Positions 1 to 6,226 of a stretch of DNA of 6,226 bases are shown piece after piece. How positions within the stretch are numbered: the stretch's first letter is position 1; each line of letters opens with the position of its first letter. The stretch comes from Gammaproteobacteria bacterium (GTDB lineage Bacteria > Pseudomonadota > Gammaproteobacteria > Nitrococcales > Nitrococcaceae), in assembly GCA_018334525.1 (NCBI GenBank), contig JAGXLT010000062.1:1-6226 (forward strand), written 5' to 3'. The notes beneath the pieces were generated by a model, which worked only from the letters and a program-made list of their open reading frames with translations, was not told the DNA's origin and did no database searches. The translations under genes were made by a program, and so were the position numbers.

Positions 1-1009
1 GGTAGTCATCACCTTCCGCCATCAGCTGCGGGTCGCGATCGAGTGTCTCCCGCACGCGCGCCGGATCGGTTTGTAAGGCCAGTAAGAACCGGGCTTTATC
101 GCCAGCCAACTGAACCGGCTGCACCTGCGCGACGCCACCCATGGCGCTCAGGCGGCTAACCACGCGCTCATAGTCTGAAAACGAGGTCACATTCGTAATC
201 GCAACCTCTAAGCGCTGTTGTGCCTCTAAATCAGGGCGGTACACAAAGTCATCGCGCATTAGCCGATTCAGCGTAACGAGCGTATCGGCACCCTGGTCTT
301 GCCAGCGCTGAATCACCATTTTATCGTCCAGCAGCGTCCATCGGATCGGCGCCTGCGAGGCATTGGCGCCGGCTTGAATCACACCCAGTAAGATCCGCTC
401 TGCCCCGTAGCGGGCCGAGCCCTGACGAATCGGATCATGAAAACCCAGCGCAACATCCGCTGCGCTCAACGCGTTGCGATCTTCTAAATCCAGCAACGGC
501 AAAATCAGCCGCATTCCCAGCGCAGCGCCGCTTTGTTGCAGGCTCAGCAACCAATCAGGCGCCTGATCAGGGGCAATCAACTCGCGCCGACCGCCCTGCT
601 GCTCAACCAACCAGACCAGAACCAACGGCCGCCGCTCGGGCCAGACCCGCATGCCGCGCTCAACAAGCACACGCCTTAACGCCGGCAAATCAAAGCGCAA
701 CGCAAGCTGTAAAGATTCGTCCGTTGCCGTGCGATAGCTATAGTCAATTACGTATCGCTCGGCATCTGCGGCAATCACCTCGGCCAGGGGGCTCCCGGCC
801 ATTCCCTGCAAACCGGTTAAATGCATCAGCAAAGCGCCAGTCGCGGTTTTAATTGCTGCTTGTCTTTCCGCATCACTGGTATTGGCAACACCAGTCTCGA
901 CCTGGTCCTGTTGCACGTTGACTTCAACGGATGCGGCATTACCCCCGAAAAAGCCGATTAACAATACGATCCAGAGGCCACAGCGGGCAAAATCCATCAC
1001 TCTTTTCAT
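1..1009 (-). CDS. DUF2066 domain-containing secreted protein, C-terminus cut by window edge
   Basis: An open frame runs leftward from an ATG at 1009 for 336 codons and leaves the window without a stop, so the C-terminus is missing. The protein starts MKRVMDFARCGLW, then a hydrophobic stretch (about residues 11-22) and a plausible signal peptidase I site after GNAA (about residue 26), so export to the periplasm is likely. The mature part begins VEVNVQQ and continues with A-rich helices leading to an LMHLTG segment and a YVIDYSYRT segment. This is the pattern I associate with DUF2066, a family of unknown function. From memory, DUF2066 genes sit divergently beside purM in many gammaproteobacteria, often upstream of perM- and hda-like genes, which would lie beyond the left edge. 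The gene diverges from purM across 67 bp. An AAGG just 2 nt before the ATG is too close to be a good ribosome site, so a start a few codons downstream (GTG codon 4 or ATG codon 5) is possible. Family call fairly sure; function unknown. Confidence 0.8.
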   Translation of the reverse strand, partial: MKRVMDFARCGLWIVLLIGFFGGNAASVEVNVQQDQVETGVANTSDAERQAAIKTATGALLMHLTGLQGMAGSPLAEVIAADAERYVIDYSYRTATDESLQLALRFDLPALRRVLVERGMRVWPERRPLVLVWLVEQQGGRRELIAPDQAPDWLLSLQQSGAALGMRLILPLLDLEDRNALSAADVALGFHDPIRQGSARYGAERILLGVIQAGANASQAPIRWTLLDDKMVIQRWQDQGADTLVTLNRLMRDDFVYRPDLEAQQRLEVAITNVTSFSDYERVVSRLSAMGGVAQVQPVQLAGDKARFLLALQTDPARVRETLDRDPQLMAEGDDY

Positions 1010-1076
1010 TGCCTTAAGGTACCATGAGTGCATTGAAGTGATGACCTGATAAACGATTTTTTTGGAGTAGCGACTC
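1010..1076. promoter_or_regulatory. Divergent spacer between the DUF2066 gene and purM
   Basis: These 67 bp separate two divergent starts, so promoters for both directions must lie here or inside the neighbouring 5' coding ends. A TTGAAG at 1033-1038 resembles a -35 box for purM, but no good -10 box lies at the right distance (only T-rich sequence around 1056-1061). A run of seven T precedes the purM ribosome site. The palindrome CCTTAAGG (1012-1019) abuts GGTACC. The promoter role is inferred from gene layout; exact boxes are not supported. Confidence 0.5.
1064..1067 (+). promoter_or_regulatory. Ribosome binding site that supports the TTG start of purM
   Basis: GGAG lies 9 nt before TTG at 1077. 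No in-frame ATG or GTG lies near the expected N-terminus, and the GTG at 1081 is out of frame, so this site decides for the TTG start. Confidence 0.7.
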
Positions 1077-2108
1077 TTGAGTGAATCTTCGCATCCGCAG
1101 GGCTTAACTTACCGGGATGCTGGCGTGGATATCGACGCCGGTAGTGCATTAATCGAGCGTATCCGCGGCGATGTAGCCACCACACGCCGACCCGAAATGC
1201 TGGGCGGACTGGGCGGATTTGGCGGGCTTTTTGAACTGCCGGTTGATCGCTACCGGCGCCCGGTTCTCGTCTCTGGAACCGATGGCGTGGGCACCAAGCT
1301 CAAACTCGCCATAGAAACCGGCCGACACGATAGCGTTGGTATTGATCTGGTGGCTATGTGTGTTAACGATGTCATCGTTACTGGCGCTGAGCCATTGTTT
1401 TTTCTCGACTATTACGCCACCGGAAAGCTGGATGTTGAGGTGGCGGCTTCTGTGATTCGTGGGATCGCGGCAGGCTGCAAGCAGGCAGGCGCCGGCCTGA
1501 TTGGGGGGGAAACGGCAGAAATGCCGGGTATGTACACGGATGGCGACTATGACTTAGCCGGCTTCTGCGTTGGCGTTGTTGAGCATGATGCCATTATCAA
1601 CGGGCAATCGATTCAACCCGGGGATCAACTGATTGGCCTGGCCTCTTCGGGGGTTCATTCCAATGGATTTTCTTTAGTGCGCAGTGTGCTGGCGCAGTGT
1701 CAGCAACCGGAGACAATTGAACTGGATGGCAAACCGCTGATTGATACCCTCATGCAGCCCACGCGCATTTATGTGCGCTCCCTGCTTAAGCTGATCGAAC
1801 AGGTGCCCGTGCACGGGCTTTGTCACATTACCGGCGGCGGGTTACCGGAAAATCTACCCCGCGTACTGCCCGATTCACTTGAAGCTCACATCGATCATGC
1901 AAGCTGGCAATGGCCGGCTGTGTTTGAATGGCTGCAAAAAGAGGGGGAAATCGCTACCACAGAAATGCAGCGTACGTTTAACTGCGGTGTAGGCATGGTT
2001 GCCATCGTGCCGCCCGCCGACGCTGAGGCCGCACTAGCCTGCCTGCAGGCTGCCGGTGAAACCGCCTGGGTGCTCGGTGAGGTGGGCCTGAAAGGCGAGG
2101 CTTTATGA
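1077..2108 (+). CDS. purM: Phosphoribosylformylglycinamidine cyclo-ligase (AIR synthetase)
   Basis: PurM closes FGAM to aminoimidazole ribonucleotide using ATP, the fifth step of de novo purine synthesis in the cytoplasm. The 343-residue length is normal for the family. Visible signatures in order: [13 protein letters not shown] near the N-terminus (10-22), the glycine-rich [10 protein letters not shown] (43-52), the nucleotide-binding [10 protein letters not shown] (67-76), D90 and the CVND block (95-98), [11 protein letters not shown] (143-153), [12 protein letters not shown] (191-202), [13 protein letters not shown] (250-262) and FNCGVGM (301-307). These are the hallmarks of the PurM/AIRS fold and all are intact. 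The start is TTG, chosen because GGAG lies 9 nt upstream and because translation from here gives the usual short lead before the [11 protein letters not shown] block. The stop overlaps the purN start (ATGA), indicating translational coupling and one transcript. TTG may lower initiation. No convincing PurR-type operator was found upstream. Confidence 0.97.
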   Translation: MSESSHPQGLTYRDAGVDIDAGSALIERIRGDVATTRRPEMLGGLGGFGGLFELPVDRYRRPVLVSGTDGVGTKLKLAIETGRHDSVGIDLVAMCVNDVIVTGAEPLFFLDYYATGKLDVEVAASVIRGIAAGCKQAGAGLIGGETAEMPGMYTDGDYDLAGFCVGVVEHDAIINGQSIQPGDQLIGLASSGVHSNGFSLVRSVLAQCQQPETIELDGKPLIDTLMQPTRIYVRSLLKLIEQVPVHGLCHITGGGLPENLPRVLPDSLEAHIDHASWQWPAVFEWLQKEGEIATTEMQRTFNCGVGMVAIVPPADAEAALACLQAAGETAWVLGEVGLKGEAL

Positions 2109-2728
2109 GCCATTCGGACTACTCCATAGCCGTTTTGATTTCCGGCAATGGCAGCAACCTGCAAGCGATTATTGATGCCACCCAGAGTGGACGCATTAAC
2201 GGGCGGGTCAGTGCTGTCATCAGTAATCGAAGCGATGCGTTCGGGCTGGACCGCGCCCGCCAAGCTGGCATTGCCAACACCATATTGACCAGCGACGAGG
2301 CCATCGCTAGCTATTTAGCGGATCTCTCGCCACAACTGATTGTTCTGGCCGGCTATATGCGCATATTGGGCGCGGCATTCACCCGGCAGTTTGCCGGACG
2401 GCTAATCAATATCCACCCATCCCTTTTACCGGCTTATCGCGGTTTGGATACGCATACGCGGGCGCTGGCAGCGGGTGATACCGAACACGGCTGTAGCGTG
2501 CATTTTGTCACACCAGAGCTTGATGCAGGGCCGATCATCGCGCAGTCGATTGTGCCGATTGCACCTGAGGACACACCTGAGTCGTTACAACAAAAGGTAC
2601 AGGCAGCCGAACATCAGCTCTACCCACAGGTTGTGGCGTGGCTGGCCGCCGGGCGGGTCAAAATGCTCGAAGAACAGGTCTGGTTTGATCAGGCTCCGCT
2701 TCGTGCCCCGTTACAAGTGCCTGCCTGA
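2105..2728 (+). CDS. purN: Phosphoribosylglycinamide formyltransferase (GAR transformylase)
   Basis: PurN transfers a formyl group from 10-formyltetrahydrofolate to GAR, giving FGAR, the third step of de novo purine synthesis. The 207-residue product has the family's features: [13 protein letters not shown] (10-22) for phosphate binding of [12 protein letters not shown] (40-48), LAGYMRIL (81-88), and the catalytic region [17 protein letters not shown] (101-117) followed by [15 protein letters not shown] (133-147). By alignment with the E. coli enzyme, the catalytic Asn, His and Asp are N102, H104 and D140, all present. Length matches the monofunctional bacterial enzyme. It starts on ATG overlapping the purM stop by 4 nt; AAAGG at 2091-2095 and GAGG at 2097-2100 can serve as ribosome sites inside the purM end. 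PurM and PurN are not consecutive enzymes in the pathway, but the pair is a standard gammaproteobacterial operon. Identification is secure. Confidence 0.97.
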   Translation: MSHSDYSIAVLISGNGSNLQAIIDATQSGRINGRVSAVISNRSDAFGLDRARQAGIANTILTSDEAIASYLADLSPQLIVLAGYMRILGAAFTRQFAGRLINIHPSLLPAYRGLDTHTRALAAGDTEHGCSVHFVTPELDAGPIIAQSIVPIAPEDTPESLQQKVQAAEHQLYPQVVAWLAAGRVKMLEEQVWFDQAPLRAPLQVPA

Positions 2729-2736
2729 CGTTTGGC

Positions 2737-3471
2737 ATGAAAATGATTCTTCTTCTTTTACTGGTCGGTATTCTGGGCAGCGCCCAAGCAGCGCAACCGG
2801 TTGATTTGCCTGAGTTTGAGGCACAGTACTTAGTGCGCAAGGGCGGTATTAATGTGGGAGCGGCAACATTGCGCTACACGCCGGTTGAGCCGGGCGGGTA
2901 CCGCTATAGCCTGCACACGCGGGCACGCGGCATCACCAGGCTTTTTATCAACACCGAAATCAGAGAGGTCAGCCAGGGCCGTATCGAAGCGGGGGGCTTT
3001 AAACCGGAATATTACCGCTATGATCGACGGGGCGATTCCAGGTCCGGGGTCAGCGAACTTTTCTTTGATCGTGACTCAATGACCGTCACCAACGATGTGG
3101 CAGACAGGCCGTGGAAAATGGCCATTACCGACAATACGATTGATCGCGTGACCGGCCCGCTGCAGGTAATGCACGATTTACATCATCGTCAGGGCGATAA
3201 CACGCGATTTACCTATAAAATTGCAGACGGTGGCCGGCTAAAGACCTGGGAAGTGACCGTTGAGGGTGCAGAAACCATTCAAACACCCATGGGCCGATTT
3301 GAGACGATACGCGTGCGTCGGCAAGATCTCACCAATGGGCGCGAAACCCACCTGTGGGCAGCCCCTGCCCTGCGCTACTTGGCTGTTCAGGCCGAACAAT
3401 GGGATGCGGATACGCGTCGCTTCCGCCTGGTGCTCAGCGATCTAACCGGTCTTACGGCCGAGGAAGAGTAA
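2737..3471 (+). CDS. DUF3108 domain-containing periplasmic protein
   Basis: This 244-residue protein begins with a compact signal peptide: MKMI, a run of leucines, then GILGSAQAA with a likely cleavage near residue 18-19. The mature protein opens with a [21 protein letters not shown] segment and continues with alternating short beta-like stretches, including [22 protein letters not shown], a [11 protein letters not shown] block and [13 protein letters not shown] near residues 183-195. The F-x-A-x-Y-x-V-x-x-G-x-x-x-G opening and the P-x-G-x-F/Y-x-T-x-R-V-like motif are what I know from DUF3108, a family of unknown function. From memory DUF3108 genes follow purN in Pseudomonas and relatives. 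The start lies 8 bp after the purN stop without a clear ribosome site, so coupling to purN is likely; an in-frame ATG at 2743 is an alternative. The last 20 bp overlap the end of dcd on the other strand. Family call fairly sure; no biochemical role can be assigned. Confidence 0.8.
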   Translation: MKMILLLLLVGILGSAQAAQPVDLPEFEAQYLVRKGGINVGAATLRYTPVEPGGYRYSLHTRARGITRLFINTEIREVSQGRIEAGGFKPEYYRYDRRGDSRSGVSELFFDRDSMTVTNDVADRPWKMAITDNTIDRVTGPLQVMHDLHHRQGDNTRFTYKIADGGRLKTWEVTVEGAETIQTPMGRFETIRVRRQDLTNGRETHLWAAPALRYLAVQAEQWDADTRRFRLVLSDLTGLTAEEE

Positions 3472-4015
3472 CGCCGCGCTGCCCCATGTACTTACCGGAT
3501 CGGTCTTTGTAAGACGCTTCACACACCTCGTCAGACTCAAGAAAGAGCATTTGCGCAACGCCCTCATTGGCATAAATTTTTGCTGGCAGCGTTGTCGTGT
3601 TTGAAAACTCGAGCGTGACATGCCCTTCCCACTCAGGCTCCAGCGGCGTGACATTCACGATGATGCCGCAGCGCGCATACGTGGACTTACCCAAACAGAT
3701 CGTCAGCACATTTCGCGGAATGCGGAAATACTCCACGGTGCTTGCCAGCGCAAAGCTATTTGGCGGGATAATGCAAACGTCTGCCTGCACATCAATAAAG
3801 CTCGATTCGTCAAAATTCTTAGGATCAACCACCGCTGAATTAATGTTCGTGAAAATTTTGAATTGATCAGCGCAGCGCACATCATAGCCATAGCTCGATG
3901 TTCCATAAGAAATGGCACGACCCGCTTTGCCATCTCTGACCTGCCCGGGCTCAAAAGGCTCAATCATGCCTTTACCGGCCATTTCCCGAATCCAGCGGTC
4001 TGACTTAATGCTCAT
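3452..4015 (-). CDS. dcd: dCTP deaminase
   Basis: Dcd hydrolyses dCTP to dUTP and ammonia; dUTP is then converted by dUTPase to dUMP, the substrate for thymidylate synthesis. The 187 residues match a monofunctional enzyme of the trimeric Dcd/dUTPase fold. Visible signatures: SIKSDRWI at the N-terminus, SYGYDVRC (41-48), PPNSFALA (84-91), GKSTYAR (109-115), [11 protein letters not shown] (129-139) and [11 protein letters not shown] (148-158). Aligned by eye with E. coli Dcd, S111 and R115 are conserved and the catalytic Glu (E138 there) is E136 here. The segment 123-131 reads TPLEPEWEG, replacing the TAHRIDPGWSG of E. coli with a two-residue shortening; similar sequences occur in Pseudomonas. 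The gene lies 12 bp downstream of apbC, likely cotranscribed, with its own ribosome site in the gap. Its 3' end overlaps the DUF3108 gene by 20 bp tail to tail. Identification is secure. Confidence 0.97.
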   Translation of the reverse strand: MSIKSDRWIREMAGKGMIEPFEPGQVRDGKAGRAISYGTSSYGYDVRCADQFKIFTNINSAVVDPKNFDESSFIDVQADVCIIPPNSFALASTVEYFRIPRNVLTICLGKSTYARCGIIVNVTPLEPEWEGHVTLEFSNTTTLPAKIYANEGVAQMLFLESDEVCEASYKDRSGKYMGQRGVTLPRP

Positions 4016-4027
4016 TTTCCTGCCTCG
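4016..4027 (-). promoter_or_regulatory. Ribosome binding site of dcd filling the apbC-dcd gap
   Basis: The 12 nt between the apbC stop and the dcd ATG read CGAGGCAGGAAA on the minus strand. GAGG sits 7 nt before the ATG and AGGA lies closer. The gap holds a ribosome site and nothing else, which supports a single apbC-dcd transcript. Confidence 0.7.
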
Positions 4028-5122
4028 TTACTGATCGTCGATCACAATTTTAGGGAACCGGCTTGCACCGGCCGGGTCAAGCTGCGACAGCAATGCCGCC
4101 GTGCGCCGCGCCGCCTCACGATACATTTCAGCGGCGCGTGAATCCGGATCAGAAACAACCGTAGGGCGGCCCGCATCGGCCTGCTCACGAATTCGAATAT
4201 CGAGCGGCATTGAACCAATTAGCTCAACGCCCTCCTGATCAGCAAGCCGTTGCCCACCGCCTGCGCCAAAAATATGCTCTTCATGCCCACACTGAGAACA
4301 GCAGTGGATGCTCATGTTCTCAAGAATACCCAACACCGGCACCTTCACCTTTTCGAACATTTTAACGCCCTTGCGCGCATCCAACGTGGCAATATCCTGA
4401 GGGGTTGTAATAACCACCGCACCCGCCACCGGCACTTTCTGCGACAGCGTGAGCTGAATATCGCCGGTACCCGGCGGCATATCAATAATCAAATAATCCA
4501 GGGCTTCCCAGCGCGTTTCGTTCAGTAACTGGGTTAGCGCCTGGGTGACCATCGGCCCACGCCAGACCATAGGCGTATCTTCTTCTATCAAAAACCCGAT
4601 CGACATAACTTGTACGCCGTAGTTATCCAGCGGAGTAATTGATTTGCCATCAGGACTATCCGGCTTTTTGCCGGCAACCCCCATCATGCGTGGCTGGCTC
4701 GGGCCATAAATATCCGCATCCAAAATGCCGACGCGCGCGCCCTCTTGCGCTAATGCCAGGGCCAAATTCACAGCACTGGTGGATTTACCCACACCACCCT
4801 TCGCCGATGCCACTGCCACAATGTTGCGAATATTCTCAAGCGGCTTGAGCGCGCCCTGCACCTGACGGGCGGATACCTGCCAGTCAACGGTAACCGTGGC
4901 ATTTTCAATACCACAACGCGTTGCCAGCTCAGCCTGCACCGCCGCGATTAAATCCGGGCGATACCGATCAACGGGAAAACCCAGACGTAACGCCACATGT
5001 ATCTGCTCTCCGGCTATCTCGATTGACTCCACTGCCCCGGCACTAACCAAATCAGTGCCTAGGTTCGGCTCCGTCCATTCGGCCAGCGCAGCCTCAACTG
5101 TTTCGCGCGTAATTGGTGCCAT
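4028..5122 (-). CDS. apbC: Iron-sulfur cluster carrier ATPase, Mrp/ApbC family
   Basis: Mrp/ApbC proteins are cytoplasmic P-loop ATPases that bind a [4Fe-4S] cluster at a dimer interface and hand it to target apoproteins. From the ATG at 5122 the product is 364 residues. It has an N-terminal MIP18/DUF59-like domain (about 1-85), then the deviant Walker A AKGGVGKST (107-115), DADIYGPSQPR (135-145), MSIGF (173-177), WRGPM (187-191), the Walker B-like LIIDMPPGTGD (211-221) and ENMS (268-271), followed by the CxxC cluster ligands C275 and C278. An extra Cys (C274) precedes the pair. The 5122 start is preferred over a GTG at 5200 because GAAGGGG lies 7 nt upstream and because the extra 26 residues would be an Arg/Gly/Cys-rich stretch unlike the family. 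The gene heads the pair apbC-dcd and diverges from the kinase-metG pair; in E. coli mrp also diverges from metG. Identification is secure; mrp is an equally used name. Confidence 0.96.
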   Translation of the reverse strand: MAPITRETVEAALAEWTEPNLGTDLVSAGAVESIEIAGEQIHVALRLGFPVDRYRPDLIAAVQAELATRCGIENATVTVDWQVSARQVQGALKPLENIRNIVAVASAKGGVGKSTSAVNLALALAQEGARVGILDADIYGPSQPRMMGVAGKKPDSPDGKSITPLDNYGVQVMSIGFLIEEDTPMVWRGPMVTQALTQLLNETRWEALDYLIIDMPPGTGDIQLTLSQKVPVAGAVVITTPQDIATLDARKGVKMFEKVKVPVLGILENMSIHCCSQCGHEEHIFGAGGGQRLADQEGVELIGSMPLDIRIREQADAGRPTVVSDPDSRAAEMYREAARRTAALLSQLDPAGASRFPKIVIDDQ

Positions 5123-5263
5123 GCCTGATCCCCTTCGCCTGTCATCACATCCATTGGATAAGCGCTGCAGTCTACCCCCGCACCGCGAAACAGAAAACAC
5201 GCAGGCGGTGGGGTTGATGCCTGAGGGCTTGTCGTTGGGTTTACGCTCGGGCAGATTATCCCA
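5123..5263. promoter_or_regulatory. Divergent spacer between apbC and the kinase gene
   Basis: These 141 bp hold no gene and must supply promoters in both directions, inferred from layout. On the plus strand TTGTCG (5229-5234) and GATTAT (5254-5259) are weak -35/-10 candidates with a 19 bp spacer, which would place the transcript start almost on the kinase ATG. On the minus strand TAGACT (reverse complement, around 5170) is a weak -10 candidate for apbC with only a T-rich sequence upstream. An imperfect inverted repeat (5218-5225 with 5246-5253, 8 pairs including one G-T) lies just before the kinase start. Confidence 0.5.
5130..5135 (-). promoter_or_regulatory. Ribosome binding site that sets the apbC start at 5122
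   Basis: AAGGGG on the minus strand lies 7 nt before the ATG at 5122. This is strong and well spaced, and favours this start over the upstream in-frame GTG at 5200. Confidence 0.75.
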
Positions 5264-5773
5264 ATGAATATAGGCGAAAAAACCAATGTGGTTCTAATTG
5301 GCATGCCGGGGGCCGGCAAAAGTACCGTGGGTGTGTTGCTGGCGCGCCGACTTGGCAAGGGGTTTATTGACACTGACCTGCTGATACAGGCCCATGCGGG
5401 CGAAACCCTGCAAACGATTGTTGATCATCAAGGGCATACGGCATTACGCGAACTAGAAGCTCAGGTACTTTCCGGCCTGCGTTGTCATGATCAGGTGATT
5501 GCCACCGGTGGCAGCGCGGTATACAGCGCCGAAGCGATGGCGGCACTAGCCAGCGATGGGGTCATCGTGCACTTGCAGGTGCCCATGGCCGTTATTCTGG
5601 AGCGTGTTACCGACTTCGATACCCGCGGCATCGCGCGTGCAGCCAATCAAACACTCGCTGATCTTTACAACGAACGCGAGCAGCTTTATCAGCGGTATGC
5701 AGACATCAGCGTAGCGGTGGGTGAAACCGATCAGGAAGGTGCCGTCACCGCGGTGATGACAGCTCTGGCATAA
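5264..5773 (+). CDS. Shikimate-kinase-like P-loop kinase
   Basis: The 169-residue product has the fold signature of shikimate kinase, which phosphorylates shikimate at O3 in chorismate synthesis. In order: Walker [10 protein letters not shown] (13-21), DTD (36-38), a LRELE segment with R62, TGGS (81-84), a lid-like DTRGIA (120-125), and [13 protein letters not shown] (135-147) with R138. Compared by eye with the Mycobacterium tuberculosis enzyme, D38, R62, R121 and R138 line up with D34, R58, R117 and R136. Two motifs differ: the third Gly of GGG is Ser84, and the RPL lid is R-G-I. Length is normal. These changes could mark a diverged subfamily with the same or another small substrate, so no aroK/aroL symbol is given. 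It lies 8 bp before metG, probably on the same transcript, and diverges from apbC. No clear ribosome site precedes the ATG; a GTG at 5288, which would start the protein just before VLIGMPG, is possible. Confidence 0.75.
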   Translation: MNIGEKTNVVLIGMPGAGKSTVGVLLARRLGKGFIDTDLLIQAHAGETLQTIVDHQGHTALRELEAQVLSGLRCHDQVIATGGSAVYSAEAMAALASDGVIVHLQVPMAVILERVTDFDTRGIARAANQTLADLYNEREQLYQRYADISVAVGETDQEGAVTAVMTALA

Positions 5774-5781
5774 TATACCGT

Positions 5782-6226
5782 ATGAGCCGACAGATATTAG
5801 TGACCAGCGCGCTGCCCTACGCCAACGGGCCCATTCATTTAGGCCACTTGGTGGAATATATCCAAACGGATATTTGGGTGCGCTTTCAAAAACTACGGGG
5901 CAATGAGTGCTGGTATGTCTGCGCGGATGACGCGCATGGCACCCCCATCATGCTCAAAGCTCGGGAATTGGGGTTAACCCCGGAAGCACTGATCGAGCGG
6001 ATTGGCAAAGAGCATCAGCGCGATTTTGCCGGGTTTGGCATCGGGTTTGATAACTACTACACCACGCATTCACCAGAAAATCGCCACTTCGCCGAGCTGA
6101 TCTACACCCGCCTTCGCGATGCCGGCTGGATTGAGCGACAAACCATCACCCAGGCCTATGATGAGCGAGAGGGCATGTTCCTGCCGGATCGCTACATTAA
6201 AGGCACCTGCCCGCGCTGCGGCGCTG
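5782..6226 (+). CDS. metG: Methionyl-tRNA synthetase, 5' part only
   Basis: MetG charges tRNA-Met with methionine using ATP and so serves translation initiation and elongation. Only the first 148 codons are inside the window; the frame is open to the edge. The N-terminal class I Rossmann domain is clear: [18 protein letters not shown] with the HIGH-type signature HLGH at 19-22, [15 protein letters not shown] (26-40), the ADDAHGTPI block (48-56), and the start of the connective-peptide zinc knuckle with C143 and C146 (TCPRCG). The KMSKS loop and anticodon domain lie beyond the right edge. The ATG at 5782 gives the usual short lead before the [12 protein letters not shown] block and no earlier in-frame start exists, but no ribosome site is visible in the 8 bp after the kinase stop, suggesting coupling to the upstream gene. 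Identification is secure. Confidence 0.97.
   Translation, partial: MSRQILVTSALPYANGPIHLGHLVEYIQTDIWVRFQKLRGNECWYVCADDAHGTPIMLKARELGLTPEALIERIGKEHQRDFAGFGIGFDNYYTTHSPENRHFAELIYTRLRDAGWIERQTITQAYDEREGMFLPDRYIKGTCPRCGA

Noticed and set aside
1047..1063. Possible PurR operator (AAACGATTT core) before purM
   Set aside because: Only the AAACG core and some T residues match the E. coli consensus; the flanks and symmetry are missing, and many Pseudomonas-like genomes lack PurR as far as I recall.
1895..2263. Minus-strand open frame of 122 codons across the purM-purN junction
   Set aside because: It lies antisense to two secure genes and its low-complexity Ala/Ser/Thr-rich translation is typical of a shadow frame.
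3491..3513. CTTAC...GTAAG hairpin as a terminator for the DUF3108 transcript
   Set aside because: The stem is only 5 AT-containing pairs with a weak inner ACCG/CGGT stem, has no T-run, and lies inside dcd coding sequence.
5123..5200. Longer apbC product of 390 residues starting at a GTG at 5200
   Set aside because: The added 26 residues are Arg/Gly/Cys-rich and unlike the family, and a strong AAGGGG ribosome site lies 7 nt before the ATG at 5122.
4896..5267. Plus-strand open frame of 123 codons opposite the apbC 5' end and across the divergent spacer
   Set aside because: It is mostly antisense to secure apbC coding sequence, has no recognisable domain, and ends in the kinase start; judged a shadow frame.
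5059..5373. Minus-strand open frame of 104 codons spanning the kinase 5' end, spacer and apbC 5' end
   Set aside because: It overlaps two well-supported genes and shows no domain or ribosome site; judged a shadow frame.
5769..5774. CATAAT as a -10 box for a leaderless metG transcript
   Set aside because: No -35-like hexamer lies at 16-18 bp upstream (around 5746-5751) and the bases include the kinase stop codon; probably chance.
1..6226. Mobile elements, CRISPR arrays, tRNA or rRNA genes, riboswitches, phage or defence genes
   Set aside because: No repeats with spacers, terminal inverted repeats, transposase or integrase motifs, or structured RNA signatures were seen; the genes are contiguous housekeeping loci with similar base composition.

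Overview
The window is a stretch of ordinary bacterial chromosome, packed with housekeeping genes. The proteins look gammaproteobacterial: the purM-purN pair is flanked by DUF2066 and DUF3108 genes, there is a monofunctional dCTP deaminase of the kind seen in Pseudomonas, and an Mrp/ApbC gene diverges from the metG side. This resembles Pseudomonadales/Oceanospirillales-type genomes, but genus or species cannot be named from sequence reading alone. By eye the GC content is in the mid-50s percent and even across the window. There are no signs of mobile DNA, phage, CRISPR, tRNA or rRNA.

Left block (1-3471). A secreted DUF2066 protein gene runs leftward out of the window. It diverges, across 67 bp, from a rightward group purM-purN-DUF3108. 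purM and purN overlap by ATGA, and the DUF3108 gene follows 8 bp after purN. PurM (AIR synthetase) and PurN (GAR transformylase) catalyse two steps of de novo purine synthesis in the cytoplasm. The two flanking DUF proteins carry signal peptides and presumably act in the envelope; their functions are not known to me.

Right block (3452-6226). dcd and apbC/mrp form a leftward pair (apbC upstream, 12 bp gap) that meets the DUF3108 gene tail to tail with a 20 bp overlap of coding sequence. Across a 141 bp divergent spacer lies a rightward pair: a shikimate-kinase-like P-loop kinase, then metG (methionyl-tRNA synthetase) 8 bp later, cut by the window edge. Dcd deaminates dCTP to dUTP on the route to thymidylate. 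ApbC/Mrp is an Fe-S cluster carrier ATPase. MetG charges tRNA-Met.

The item most worth a second look is the kinase between apbC and metG. It keeps the Walker A motif and the main substrate-binding Asp and Arg positions of shikimate kinase, but has GGS instead of GGG and RGI instead of RPL in the lid. Secondary points are the Pro-Leu pair in Dcd where the E. coli enzyme has Ala-His, the convergent coding overlap at the junction of two gene blocks, and the two secreted DUF proteins bracketing purMN. I see no evidence of a wholly new multi-gene system here.
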